Assembly (NCBI GenBank): GCA_012511425.1
Contig: JAAZGC010000166.1
Location: 1 to 5,553 of the forward strand
DNA from: Clostridiales bacterium
GTDB lineage: Bacteria > Bacillota > Clostridia > Oscillospirales > CAG-272
Length of the DNA: 5,553 nucleotides
Direction: 5' to 3'
A model generated the notes under the pieces. It did no database searches and was not told the DNA's origin. It saw nothing but the letters and a program-made list of their open reading frames with translations. This document shows, one piece after another, positions 1-5,553 of the stretch. The translations under genes and the position numbers were made by a program. The stretch's first letter is position 1. Each line of letters starts with the position of its first letter.

Positions 1-678
1 CCGACCCTGCAGAACTATATCGACGCCTTCACGGCTGTCCCGCTTGCCAAATACGTGCTTAATACCGTGATCTTCACCGTCTGCACGACGGCGCTGATGC
101 TTGCCGTCATTATTCTCGCCGCCTTTGCCTTTGCAAGACTCGATTTCCCCGGCAAGAACGCGGTCTTTACCTTCTTTCTGGCGCTTATGATGATTCCCGC
201 CGAGCTTGTAATAATAACAAATTTCGTAACGATAACAGATCTGGGACTTCGGAATACCTTTACCGGTCTCATCCTCCCTTCGGTTGTCTCGGTATTCTAT
301 ATCTATCTTCTGAAAGAAAATTTCAGCCAGATTCCCGACGAGCTGTATAAAGCCGCGAAAGTCGACGGCACATCCGATTTCCGATATCTTTACAGAGTGG
401 TGCTGCCGATCTGTCAGCCGACGCTTGTGACGGTCACGATATTGAAAGTAATTGAGTGCTGGAACTCTTATGTCTGGCCGCGGCTGATAACCGACGACCC
501 CGCGTATTTCCTCGTCTCAAACGGCATACAGGAAATCCGCGAAAACGGCTTCGGCCGCGAGAATATCCCTGCGATGATGGCGGCGGTAGTCGTAATTTCC
601 GTTCCCCTGATAGTGCTTTTCCTCCTGAACCGCAAAAAGATTATGTCCGGCGTATCAAGAGGGGGATTAAAGGGATGA
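1..678 (+). CDS. CUT1-family ABC sugar transporter permease, MalG-like (5' end missing)
   Basis: Inner-membrane permease subunit of a carbohydrate ABC importer; with a partner permease it would form the channel that takes substrate from the binding protein. The reading frame is open from base 1 (PTLQNYIDAF...), so 225 C-terminal residues are visible and the start lies upstream; the GTG at 55 is an internal codon. Hydrophobic segments lie near visible residues 19-45, 52-72, 84-103, 138-155 and 192-213. The cytoplasmic EAA loop that docks the ATPase is clear: KAA at 117-119, Gly123, and LP at 135-136. The C-terminus (SGVSRGGLKG) resembles the conserved GLTAGAVKG-type tail of MalG relatives. The family is usually about 270-300 residues, so roughly 50-70 residues are missing, including the first membrane helix. 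It overlaps the binding-protein gene by 4 bases (ATGA), implying translational coupling. The family is clear; the substrate is not determinable. Confidence 0.93.
   Translation, partial: PTLQNYIDAFTAVPLAKYVLNTVIFTVCTTALMLAVIILAAFAFARLDFPGKNAVFTFFLALMMIPAELVIITNFVTITDLGLRNTFTGLILPSVVSVFYIYLLKENFSQIPDELYKAAKVDGTSDFRYLYRVVLPICQPTLVTVTILKVIECWNSYVWPRLITDDPAYFLVSNGIQEIRENGFGRENIPAMMAAVVVISVPLIVLFLLNRKKIMSGVSRGGLKG
657..665 (+). promoter_or_regulatory. Ribosome binding site of the binding-protein gene, inside the permease gene
   Basis: AAGAGGGGG lies 9 bases before the ATG at 675 and inside the last codons of the permease. It supports 675 as the true start, rather than the ATG at 456 in the same frame. 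The residues encoded from 456 to 674 are an out-of-frame reading of the permease and precede a normal lipoprotein signal peptide. Confidence 0.6.
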
Positions 679-2303
679 GGTTAAAGTCTAAAATTGCAGC
701 GCTTGTCTGCGCCGCGCTGACAGCGGCTTCTCTTTTCTCCTGCCACGGCTCGCGCGGTCTGCCGGAATTTATAATTCCCGAAGAATTCGATACATCAAGA
801 CAGCATGAGATCACCTTCTGGGCGAAAAACGACACGAATATAAACCAGACGAGGATATACGAAAAAGCGTTTTCCGACTTTGAAGCAATTTACCCGAACA
901 TCAAAGTAAATATGCGTCTCTACACCGACTACGGCAAAATTTACAACGATGTAATCACCAACATAGCCACGAACACCACTCCGGACGTCTGCATAACCTA
1001 CCCCGACCATATCGCGACATATCTGACCGGCGAAAACACCGTAGTGCCGCTGGACGAGCTTGCCGCTGATCCGAAATACGGTCTCGGCGGCTCGGAAATC
1101 AAATTCGATTCGCCTTCTAAAGACGAAATCATCCCTCAGTTTCTCTCCGAATGTAAGATAGAGGGAATACTTTACGCCCTTCCTTTCATGCGCTCGACCG
1201 AGGCCTGCTATATCAACAAGACCTTTGTCGAAAAGCTGGGCTATGAGCTTCCCGAAACGCTGAGCTGGGATTTTGTCTGGGAGGTATCCGAAGCGGCGGT
1301 AAAGCAGGACGCCGACGGCAATTACCTGCTGAACGGTCAGAAGGTAATGATTCCATTCATTTATAAATCGACCGACAATATGATGATTCAGCTCCTTCGC
1401 CAGAGCGGCGGCGGGTATTCCGACGAAAACGGCAATATATCCCTGTTCAACGACACGACGAAAGATATCCTGCTGACCGTGGCGGAACATGTCAAAACCG
1501 GCGCTTTCTCGACATTCAAAATATCAAGCTATCCCGCAAACTTTCTGAACGCGGGGCAGTGCGTGTTTGCCATCGATTCGACCGCCGGTTCCACCTGGAT
1601 GGGCTCGGAAGCGCCTCTGTCGGATATCTCCGAGGATAAATTCGTCGAATTTGAAACCGCCGTAATGCCGATACCTCAGCTTGACGCCGACAATCCCCGG
1701 ATGATATCACAGGGACCGTCCGTCTGCGTCTTCAATAAAGCCGACCCGCAGCGGGTTATGGCGTCCTGGCTTTTCGTTCAATACCTGCTGTCAAACGAAG
1801 TCCAGATAGCTTATTCCAAAACCGAAGGTTATGTCCCTGTCACCGAAAAGGCGCAGGATTCGGAGGAATACAAAGACTATCTTTCGAGGGCGGGAGAAGA
1901 CACAAACGAGCATTACAAAGTTAAAATCGACACGGTAAAGCTGTTGCTCTCCAATATTGACAACACTTTCGTAACCCCTGTGTTCAACGGCTCTGCATCC
2001 CTGCGCAGCGCCGCCGGACAGCTGATCGAAAACACCGCAAAATCGGTACGGCGAGGCGAGACCGTTGACGATGCATATATTGAAAATCTCTATTCATCGG
2101 TCACGTCGCTGTATAGGCTCGACGCCTTGGGTGAAAATACCGCATCCGGCGGTGAATTCACAGAAGCGCTTCCCGCGGGATCAAAAGCGCTGCTGTTCTG
2201 TCTTTGCGCCGCATGGGTCGGGATTCTGATATATATCACAAAAGAAAAGATAAAAATCACAAAAAAAGACAATATAAACGCAAAAACAAATAAAATGACT
2301 TGA
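675..2303 (+). CDS. Extracellular solute-binding lipoprotein of a CUT1 ABC transporter, with an extra C-terminal membrane helix
   Basis: Captures the substrate outside the cell and delivers it to the adjoining permease. The 542-residue product begins with a lipoprotein signal peptide (MRLKSKIAALVCAALTAA...), lipobox LFSC and lipidated Cys23. The mature region reads as a family 1 binding protein (MalE/UgpB/MsmE type): HEITFWAKND near residue 43, then the FSDFEAIYPNIKVNMR strand-helix, DVCITYPDHIATYL, a YALPFMRSTEACYINK segment, and a late GYVPVT motif. Usual length is about 420-460 residues. The excess is at the C-terminus: a hydrophobic stretch at residues 505-521 (ALLFCLCAAWVGILIYI) followed by a Lys-rich 21-residue tail. 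That pattern predicts a second membrane anchor with the tail in the cytoplasm, which is unusual for this family. The start at 675 is set by the ATGA overlap with the permease, the ribosome binding site and the signal peptide. Substrate unknown; sugars, oligosaccharides or glycerol phosphate compounds are the family norm. Confidence 0.92.
   Translation: MRLKSKIAALVCAALTAASLFSCHGSRGLPEFIIPEEFDTSRQHEITFWAKNDTNINQTRIYEKAFSDFEAIYPNIKVNMRLYTDYGKIYNDVITNIATNTTPDVCITYPDHIATYLTGENTVVPLDELAADPKYGLGGSEIKFDSPSKDEIIPQFLSECKIEGILYALPFMRSTEACYINKTFVEKLGYELPETLSWDFVWEVSEAAVKQDADGNYLLNGQKVMIPFIYKSTDNMMIQLLRQSGGGYSDENGNISLFNDTTKDILLTVAEHVKTGAFSTFKISSYPANFLNAGQCVFAIDSTAGSTWMGSEAPLSDISEDKFVEFETAVMPIPQLDADNPRMISQGPSVCVFNKADPQRVMASWLFVQYLLSNEVQIAYSKTEGYVPVTEKAQDSEEYKDYLSRAGEDTNEHYKVKIDTVKLLLSNIDNTFVTPVFNGSASLRSAAGQLIENTAKSVRRGETVDDAYIENLYSSVTSLYRLDALGENTASGGEFTEALPAGSKALLFCLCAAWVGILIYITKEKIKITKKDNINAKTNKMT
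2187..2300 (+). other. Predicted C-terminal transmembrane helix and basic cytoplasmic tail of the binding protein
   Basis: This stretch encodes about 17 uncharged residues (505-521) and then TKEKIKITKKD plus further Lys residues, with seven Lys in the last 21 positions. By the positive-inside rule the tail would face the cytoplasm. The end of the stretch is markedly AT-rich with A runs, unlike the rest of the gene, but the frame stays open up to the TGA at 2301-2303. The segment is seen in the sequence; the topology is inferred. Confidence 0.7.
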
Positions 2304-2328
2304 CTTATTATCAACGATGTGCTAAAAT
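2300..2328 (+). promoter_or_regulatory. Sigma-A type promoter for the tandem-OB lipoprotein gene
   Basis: The -35 box TTGACT (2300-2305, 5 of 6 consensus) and the -10 box TAAAAT (2323-2328, 5 of 6) are separated by exactly 17 bases. A TGC directly before the -10 box gives an extended -10 element. Transcription would begin near 2335, leaving a leader of about 40 bases before the ATG at 2376. The -35 box covers the TGA stop of the binding-protein gene (2301-2303). This suggests that the lipoprotein gene can be expressed apart from the transporter. No transcript data are available. Confidence 0.65.
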
Positions 2329-2360
2329 AAGATAGTAAATCAATTGAATTTATGTTCATA

Positions 2361-2369
2361 AAAAAGGAG
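2361..2369 (+). promoter_or_regulatory. Ribosome binding site that fixes the lipoprotein start at 2376
   Basis: AAAAAGGAG is followed by 6 bases and then ATG at 2376. An in-frame ATG at 2352 would put this site inside the coding sequence and add eight residues (MFIKKELI) ahead of a normal MKKS signal peptide, so 2376 is preferred. Confidence 0.8.
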
Positions 2370-2375
2370 CTTATC

Positions 2376-3116
2376 ATGAAAAAATCAATCGCTGTTATCA
2401 TGGCGCTTGTCATTCTGTTCGCCTTTTCCGCCTGCGGCAAAGATGCCGCCGAAACCCCCGATGTAAAAGGCGAAGGCGTTATGACATACGCCGAGTATAT
2501 CGCCGCTCCCCTCGAATCCGAGGTAGTGGTCGAGACCTATGTCCAGGCAAAGCAGTCCTGGTGGGAAGACAAAGCCACCGTTTACTCACAGGATAAAGAC
2601 GGCGCTTATTTCCTCTACAACATGGCCTGCTCTCAGGACGATTACGCCAAACTTACCCAAGGCACAAAGATCAAGGTAACCGGCTTCAAAGCCGAATGGT
2701 CTGGCGAAATTGAGATAATCGATGCTACATTTGAGATTCTCGAGGGCAATTACATCGCACCGGCGTTCGATATTACTTCGACCTTGGGAACCGAAGACCT
2801 CATCAATCATCAGAACAAATTCGTCTCCTTCAAGGGAATGACGGTTGAAGCCATGAAAGACGCTGACGGCAACGATGTCGCCTTCCTCTACAACTGGGAC
2901 GGTTCCGGCGCCGACGGCGACGACCTTTACTTCAGCGCATCCATAAACGGCAACCCCTATATGTTTACCGTCGAATCTTATCTTTGCGACAACACAACCG
3001 CCGTATATTCCGCAGTAAAGAACCTCAAAATCGGCGACAGGATCGACATGGAAGGTTTCCTCTATTGGTATGAAGGCGTCAACCCGCACATCATCTCGGT
3101 AACGCCGGCTCAGTAA
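2376..3116 (+). CDS. Lipoprotein with two tandem OB-fold-like domains, function unknown
   Basis: The 246-residue product starts with a lipoprotein signal peptide (MKKSIAVIMALVILFAFSAC, lipidated Cys20), so it should be anchored on the outer face of the membrane. After a short polar linker come two beta-rich halves, about residues 36-124 and 132-244. Each carries a FLYN strand (79-82 and 170-173) and, later, a G-x-x-I-x-x-x-G-F strand (96-104 and 220-228), followed by an aromatic turn (AEWSGE, YWYEGV) and a final beta strand. Such spacing suits OB-folds of the kind found in secreted Firmicutes proteins, and the two halves look like an internal duplication. I see no catalytic motif. From memory, similar 'EGVMTYAEY...KQSWWEDKAT' lipoproteins are common hypothetical proteins in Clostridia. 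It sits 72 bases after the transporter gene, in the same direction, with its own promoter. A ligand-binding or envelope role is only a guess. Lipoprotein status is firm, the fold is moderately supported, and the function is unknown. Confidence 0.85.
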   Translation: MKKSIAVIMALVILFAFSACGKDAAETPDVKGEGVMTYAEYIAAPLESEVVVETYVQAKQSWWEDKATVYSQDKDGAYFLYNMACSQDDYAKLTQGTKIKVTGFKAEWSGEIEIIDATFEILEGNYIAPAFDITSTLGTEDLINHQNKFVSFKGMTVEAMKDADGNDVAFLYNWDGSGADGDDLYFSASINGNPYMFTVESYLCDNTTAVYSAVKNLKIGDRIDMEGFLYWYEGVNPHIISVTPAQ

Positions 3117-3189
3117 GCGAAATCAAAACCGGTTTGAGTCCCGCTTCTTCTGCGTTTAAAATCTAAGCCGGTTAAAAGTAATTTTATAA

Positions 3190-3250
3190 GACTGAGCTTT
3201 AAATAAAACGGAATAAATCAGACTCCGAATTGAAGCTCAGCCTTTTAATA
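3190..3250 (+). terminator. Candidate intrinsic terminator after the tandem-OB lipoprotein gene
   Basis: A perfect 8-base inverted repeat, CTGAGCTT (3192-3199) and AAGCTCAG (3233-3240), is followed by CCTTTTAATATT. The 33-base loop can fold further through CGGA (3209-3212) and TCCG (3224-3227). The T run is short (four T) and the loop is long, so this is not a textbook terminator. Its position, 75 bases after the stop codon and before the next gene, fits the role. Confidence 0.45.
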
Positions 3251-3273
3251 TTATCGCCGATTTCCGTTAAGAT
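3245..3273 (+). promoter_or_regulatory. Weak candidate promoter for the surface-protein gene
   Basis: TTAATA (3245-3250) and TAAGAT (3268-3273) are 17 bases apart, each matching four of six consensus positions; GATAAT (3271-3276) is an alternative -10 box without a good -35. The -35 candidate lies within the T-rich tail of the candidate terminator. The evidence is thin and the region is AT-rich, so chance matches are likely. Confidence 0.25.
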
Positions 3274-3316
3274 AATAACTTATTTATGAAAAATACAAAC
3301 GACACATACAACTCAT

Positions 3317-3322
3317 GGGGGT
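3317..3322 (+). promoter_or_regulatory. Poor ribosome binding site of the surface-protein gene
   Basis: GGGGGT, a one-base variant of GGAGGT, lies 10 bases before the ATG at 3333. The start is still secure because an in-frame TAA at 3327-3329 excludes any earlier one, and the ATG leads straight into a signal peptide. Confidence 0.45.
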
Positions 3323-3332
3323 ATATTAAATA

Positions 3333-5553
3333 ATGAACAGATACAAAAAGCTTCCGCATATTATATCGGTATTAATTTTGCTGATTTCATTGGCGATGCA
3401 GTTATATCAGCCGTTAATCGCCGAAGGGCCGGATTTATCTGCACAAGAAGAAAACACGGTCGCCCCTTCGATTGTTTTGCCTTATGATAACAATCCGGAA
3501 GAAATTCCGGCGGACGAATTAACGGAAGATACAGCAGCCGCCGGAAATGAGAATCTTCCGGTGCTGATGAATCTTGACGAAAATTCCACGGCTGTTTATC
3601 TAAACGGCGTCAGCGGAAATGATGCAAACGACGGCAGCACAAAAGAAACCGCCGTCAAAACTTTTGCAAAAGCAAAAGAACTCGCGGCAGCTTACCCGAA
3701 TGTTACCACTATTTTTGTAACAGGGACCGTCGCGATCACCGGAGAAATATCTCTCGAAGGCACGAACGCCGTTTTAAAACGCGAAGCTTCGACTAACGGA
3801 TACCTGCTCCGGGTAGCATCCGGCACAGAAGCCACTCTTAAAAACATCACCGTTGACGGAAACTCCGAGCAGGCGGCCGGGGCAACCAATGCGCTTATTA
3901 ATTGCCTGGGCACCCTGAATATCGAAGAGGGTACGGTACTTCAAAATAACAAGATTGCCTCGAAGACCAGAAGAAACGTTGGCGGTGCCGTTTATTGTAA
4001 TGGCGGTAGCTGCACCGTGAATATGACCGGCGGTATTATACAGAATAACACAGCCACATGGGGCGGCGGCATCTTAGTTACCGGCAATGCAACACTTAAT
4101 ATGTCCGGCGGTACCATTCAGAACAATCAGGCAATCAGCGGACCTGTGGCCTGGAATGACGCCGCTGCCGGCGGAGGCGTTTGCGTCTATGACGGCGGAA
4201 CGTTTAATCTCAGCGGCGGACTTATTCAGAACAACACCTCGGAAGAAGTAGGCGGCGGTGTCAGTATCGGTACTATCGAAGCAAGCATTTACAGAAGCAA
4301 CTACCTTGTTATGACAGGCGGTACCATTGACGGCAACAGCGCGGGAGCAACCGGCGGCGGTATTTTTGTACAAGCAGCCTATACCGGGGTATATAGTTAT
4401 TTGGAATCGAAGGCAACCATTACCGCGGGATATATAACAAACAATAAAATGCTGAACAGCGGCATCACCAATTCCTTGTTCGGCGGCGGCGGTATTTATG
4501 TCAACGGCTATGATTTCGATGGTTTCAGTAACGGCGAGCTTTTCCTTGAAAATGTAATAGTCACCGATAACGAAGCCAAGATAGCCGGCGGCGGTTACGC
4601 AGGCTGCCCGATAAGCAACACAAAAACCTACCTGACGGACGGCGGAGCAATATATCAGAACCGCGCGGGTTCGGCGAAAGATATCTATCTATACAGTGCG
4701 ACAATCGGTTTTGGCGCTCACGGCGGAAATCCCAATTATTACATCTCAAATACAATGCTCGGCGGGGTGCCCTACCACTGGAAAGATGATAGCGGTACCG
4801 AAATTCCGCTGAATAAGCTCTCGGGCATATTGACGGGAGAAGGAGTTGCTTTTGCGCTCCATACCGACGAAACAGGCAGCGCAAACACCCAAAACCTTGC
4901 AAAGGTATTTATAACCGGAAACTATTCTGCTACCCGCGGCGGCGGCATCGGCACCAACGGCGATGTCACGATAGGTAAAACCGACCCTGTCGTCGAGCTT
5001 CAAGTCAAAAAGATATGGGATGATGATAATGACTTGAACGGAATCCGCCCCGAATCAATTACAGTCGAACTCTTTCGTAAAACAACCGGCAGCGCAGATG
5101 AGCCTATATATGTAGGCTATGAGACGATCGTCCCCGACGCCGCCGGAGAATGGCTGATTACTTTTACCAATCTTCCGAAATACGACACTCAGGGATCCGA
5201 ATACGAATACAGCGTTAAGGAAAGAAAGGTTCCCGGATATTTATCGGAAGTGACCGGAGATCAGGCAGCCGGTTATGAAATCAAAAATTCCCTCGCACCG
5301 GATACCGTTGATGTCGAAGGCCAAAAAGAATGGGCTGACAACAACAACTTCGACGGCAAAAGGCCGGCAAGCATTACGATTCGACTTCTGAAGAACGGCG
5401 TTGAAGCCGATTTCAAAATAGTCACTGCGGCAGACGGCTGGAAATGGTCATTTGTTGACCTGCCGGCATCCGAGAACGGCGTTGAAATTATATACACTAT
5501 ATCCGAAGACCCGATTCCCGATTACAGCGCCGAGATAACCGGATATGATGTGA
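3333..5553 (+). CDS. Large secreted surface protein: beta-helix followed by Cna-B domains (3' end missing)
   Basis: Predicted adhesin-like cell-surface protein; 740 residues are visible and the frame is open at the window edge. Residues 1-30 are a Sec signal peptide (basic MNRYKK, hydrophobic core, likely cut after PLIA), not a lipoprotein type. Residues 31-86 form an acidic, Pro/Glu-rich linker. VYLNGVSGNDANDGSTKETA (88-107) is a common lead-in to secreted parallel beta-helix domains. From about 120 to 548 there are repeated beta-helix rungs with GG-x-I-x-x-N and GGGI/V motifs. Cna-B domain 1 covers about 555-654 (KKIWDDDND...RP, YSVKE, YEIKNS) and domain 2 starts at about 659 (KEWADNNNFDGKRP, YTISE) and is cut. 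Cna-B domains serve as rigid stalks in Gram-positive adhesins, often locked by Lys-Asn isopeptide bonds. A sortase LPXTG signal would be expected past the edge but is not seen. The binding target is unknown; a carbohydrate-active beta-helix is possible, though I see no catalytic motif. Confidence 0.9.
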   Translation, partial: MNRYKKLPHIISVLILLISLAMQLYQPLIAEGPDLSAQEENTVAPSIVLPYDNNPEEIPADELTEDTAAAGNENLPVLMNLDENSTAVYLNGVSGNDANDGSTKETAVKTFAKAKELAAAYPNVTTIFVTGTVAITGEISLEGTNAVLKREASTNGYLLRVASGTEATLKNITVDGNSEQAAGATNALINCLGTLNIEEGTVLQNNKIASKTRRNVGGAVYCNGGSCTVNMTGGIIQNNTATWGGGILVTGNATLNMSGGTIQNNQAISGPVAWNDAAAGGGVCVYDGGTFNLSGGLIQNNTSEEVGGGVSIGTIEASIYRSNYLVMTGGTIDGNSAGATGGGIFVQAAYTGVYSYLESKATITAGYITNNKMLNSGITNSLFGGGGIYVNGYDFDGFSNGELFLENVIVTDNEAKIAGGGYAGCPISNTKTYLTDGGAIYQNRAGSAKDIYLYSATIGFGAHGGNPNYYISNTMLGGVPYHWKDDSGTEIPLNKLSGILTGEGVAFALHTDETGSANTQNLAKVFITGNYSATRGGGIGTNGDVTIGKTDPVVELQVKKIWDDDNDLNGIRPESITVELFRKTTGSADEPIYVGYETIVPDAAGEWLITFTNLPKYDTQGSEYEYSVKERKVPGYLSEVTGDQAAGYEIKNSLAPDTVDVEGQKEWADNNNFDGKRPASITIRLLKNGVEADFKIVTAADGWKWSFVDLPASENGVEIIYTISEDPIPDYSAEITGYDV
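3930..4964 (+). repeat. Beta-helix rung repeats, about nine GG-x-I-x-x-N units
   Basis: Rungs start near residues 200 (GTVLQNN), 233 (GGIIQNN), 259 (GGTIQNN), 295 (GGLIQNN), 329 (GGTIDGN), 365 (AGYITNN), 406 (ENVIVTDN), 437 (GGAIYQN) and 525 (VFITGN). Most are followed by a GGG[IVY] turn. Spacing varies from 26 to about 41 residues because loops are inserted, with a larger gap of 88 residues before the last. The pattern resembles the Gly-Gly-x-Ile and Asn ladders of polymorphic-membrane-protein-like beta-helices. The DNA keeps traces of duplication: the 12-mer GGCGGTACCATT occurs at 4107-4118 and 4317-4328. Confidence 0.8.
4995..5553 (+). repeat. Two Cna-B type domains in tandem, second cut by the window edge
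   Basis: Domain 1 spans roughly residues 555-654 and domain 2 from about 659 on. Both show K-x-W, then D-x-N-x-x-x-G-x-RP, then S-I-T-[VI], then a W-x-x-x-F-x-[ND]-LP strand, then a Y-x-[VI]-x-E strand. By comparison with characterised Cna-B domains, the isopeptide triad would be Lys560, Glu630 and Asn652 in domain 1, and Lys665 and Glu725 in domain 2. The matching Asn of domain 2 should fall within a few residues after the edge. The two copies differ a good deal in sequence, so this is not a recent duplication. Confidence 0.85.

Larger units (their letters stand above)
3117..3332. other. Intergenic region between the lipoprotein and the surface-protein gene
   Basis: This 216-base AT-rich stretch has no ORF worth calling. 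It holds a 10-base palindrome AAACCGGTTT (3126-3135), a partner CCGGTT at 3168-3173 that could pair with 3127-3132 across a long loop, the candidate terminator at 3190-3250, and a weak promoter candidate at 3245-3273. The rest, from about 3274 to 3332, would be the leader of the surface-protein mRNA. I recognise no riboswitch class in it. Confidence 0.6.

Noticed and set aside
456..674. In-frame upstream extension of the binding-protein gene to an ATG at 456
   Set aside because: It would overlap the permease by more than 200 bases, its translation is basic and without domain character, and a ribosome binding site, ATGA overlap and signal peptide all point to 675.
795..1490. Minus-strand open frame of 231 codons
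   Set aside because: It lies wholly inside the binding-protein gene, has no ribosome binding site I can see, and the + strand frame has clear family features. It is a shadow of codon bias.
2586..3089. Minus-strand open frame of 167 codons
   Set aside because: It lies inside the tandem-OB lipoprotein gene, and its product has no recognisable features.
3131..3155. Possible tRNA 3' remnant (GGTTTGAGTCCCGC resembles a T-arm)
   Set aside because: The loop lacks the invariant C of TTC, the stem pairs poorly (only three of five), and no acceptor, D or anticodon arm is found upstream, where the lipoprotein gene ends.
3930..4964. Repeated GG/Asn blocks as a CRISPR array or non-coding repeat
   Set aside because: The units are not identical, spacing varies, and the frame stays open throughout with a coherent beta-helix pattern, so they are coding repeats.
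5547..5553. TGA at the last three bases as the end of the surface-protein gene
   Set aside because: The TGA at 5551-5553 is out of frame with the ATG at 3333; the in-frame codon is GTG at 5550-5552, and the second Cna-B domain is still incomplete.

Overview
The window looks like chromosomal DNA from a Gram-positive anaerobe of the Clostridia, probably a gut or rumen Oscillospirales- or Lachnospirales-type organism. This is inferred from three things: lipoproteins with Firmicutes-style signal peptides, AAGGAG-type ribosome binding sites, and a large secreted protein with Cna-B repeats. Base composition by eye is near half GC in genes and clearly AT-rich between them. No genus can be named from the sequence alone. 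All four genes are on the + strand, and I found no RNA gene, insertion sequence or CRISPR array.

Layout. (1) 1-678: the 3' part of an inner-membrane permease of a CUT1 (carbohydrate uptake) ABC transporter, MalG-like. (2) 675-2303: its extracellular substrate-binding lipoprotein, joined to the permease by an ATGA stop/start overlap. It carries an unusual extra C-terminal membrane helix. (3) 2304-2375: a short AT-rich gap holding a strong-looking promoter (TTGACT, 17 bp, TAAAAT with an extended -10) whose -35 box covers the stop codon of gene 2. (4) 2376-3116: a 246-residue lipoprotein built of two similar halves that resemble OB-folds, function unknown. (5) 3117-3332: an intergenic region with a candidate terminator hairpin and a weak candidate promoter. 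(6) 3333 to the window edge: the first 740 residues of a large secreted surface protein with signal peptide, acidic linker, right-handed beta-helix of about nine Gly-Gly/Asn rungs, then at least two Cna-B domains. It is open at the 3' edge of the window.

Functionally, genes 1 and 2 belong to one sugar (or polyol phosphate/oligosaccharide) import operon; the other permease and any ATPase would lie outside the window. The tandem-OB lipoprotein probably has its own promoter, although read-through from the transporter is possible because no terminator is seen between them. The surface protein appears to be a separate transcription unit. Nothing here proves a new biological system. The most unusual points are the doubly anchored binding protein, the uncharacterised tandem-OB lipoprotein beside it, and the beta-helix/Cna-B architecture of the surface protein.
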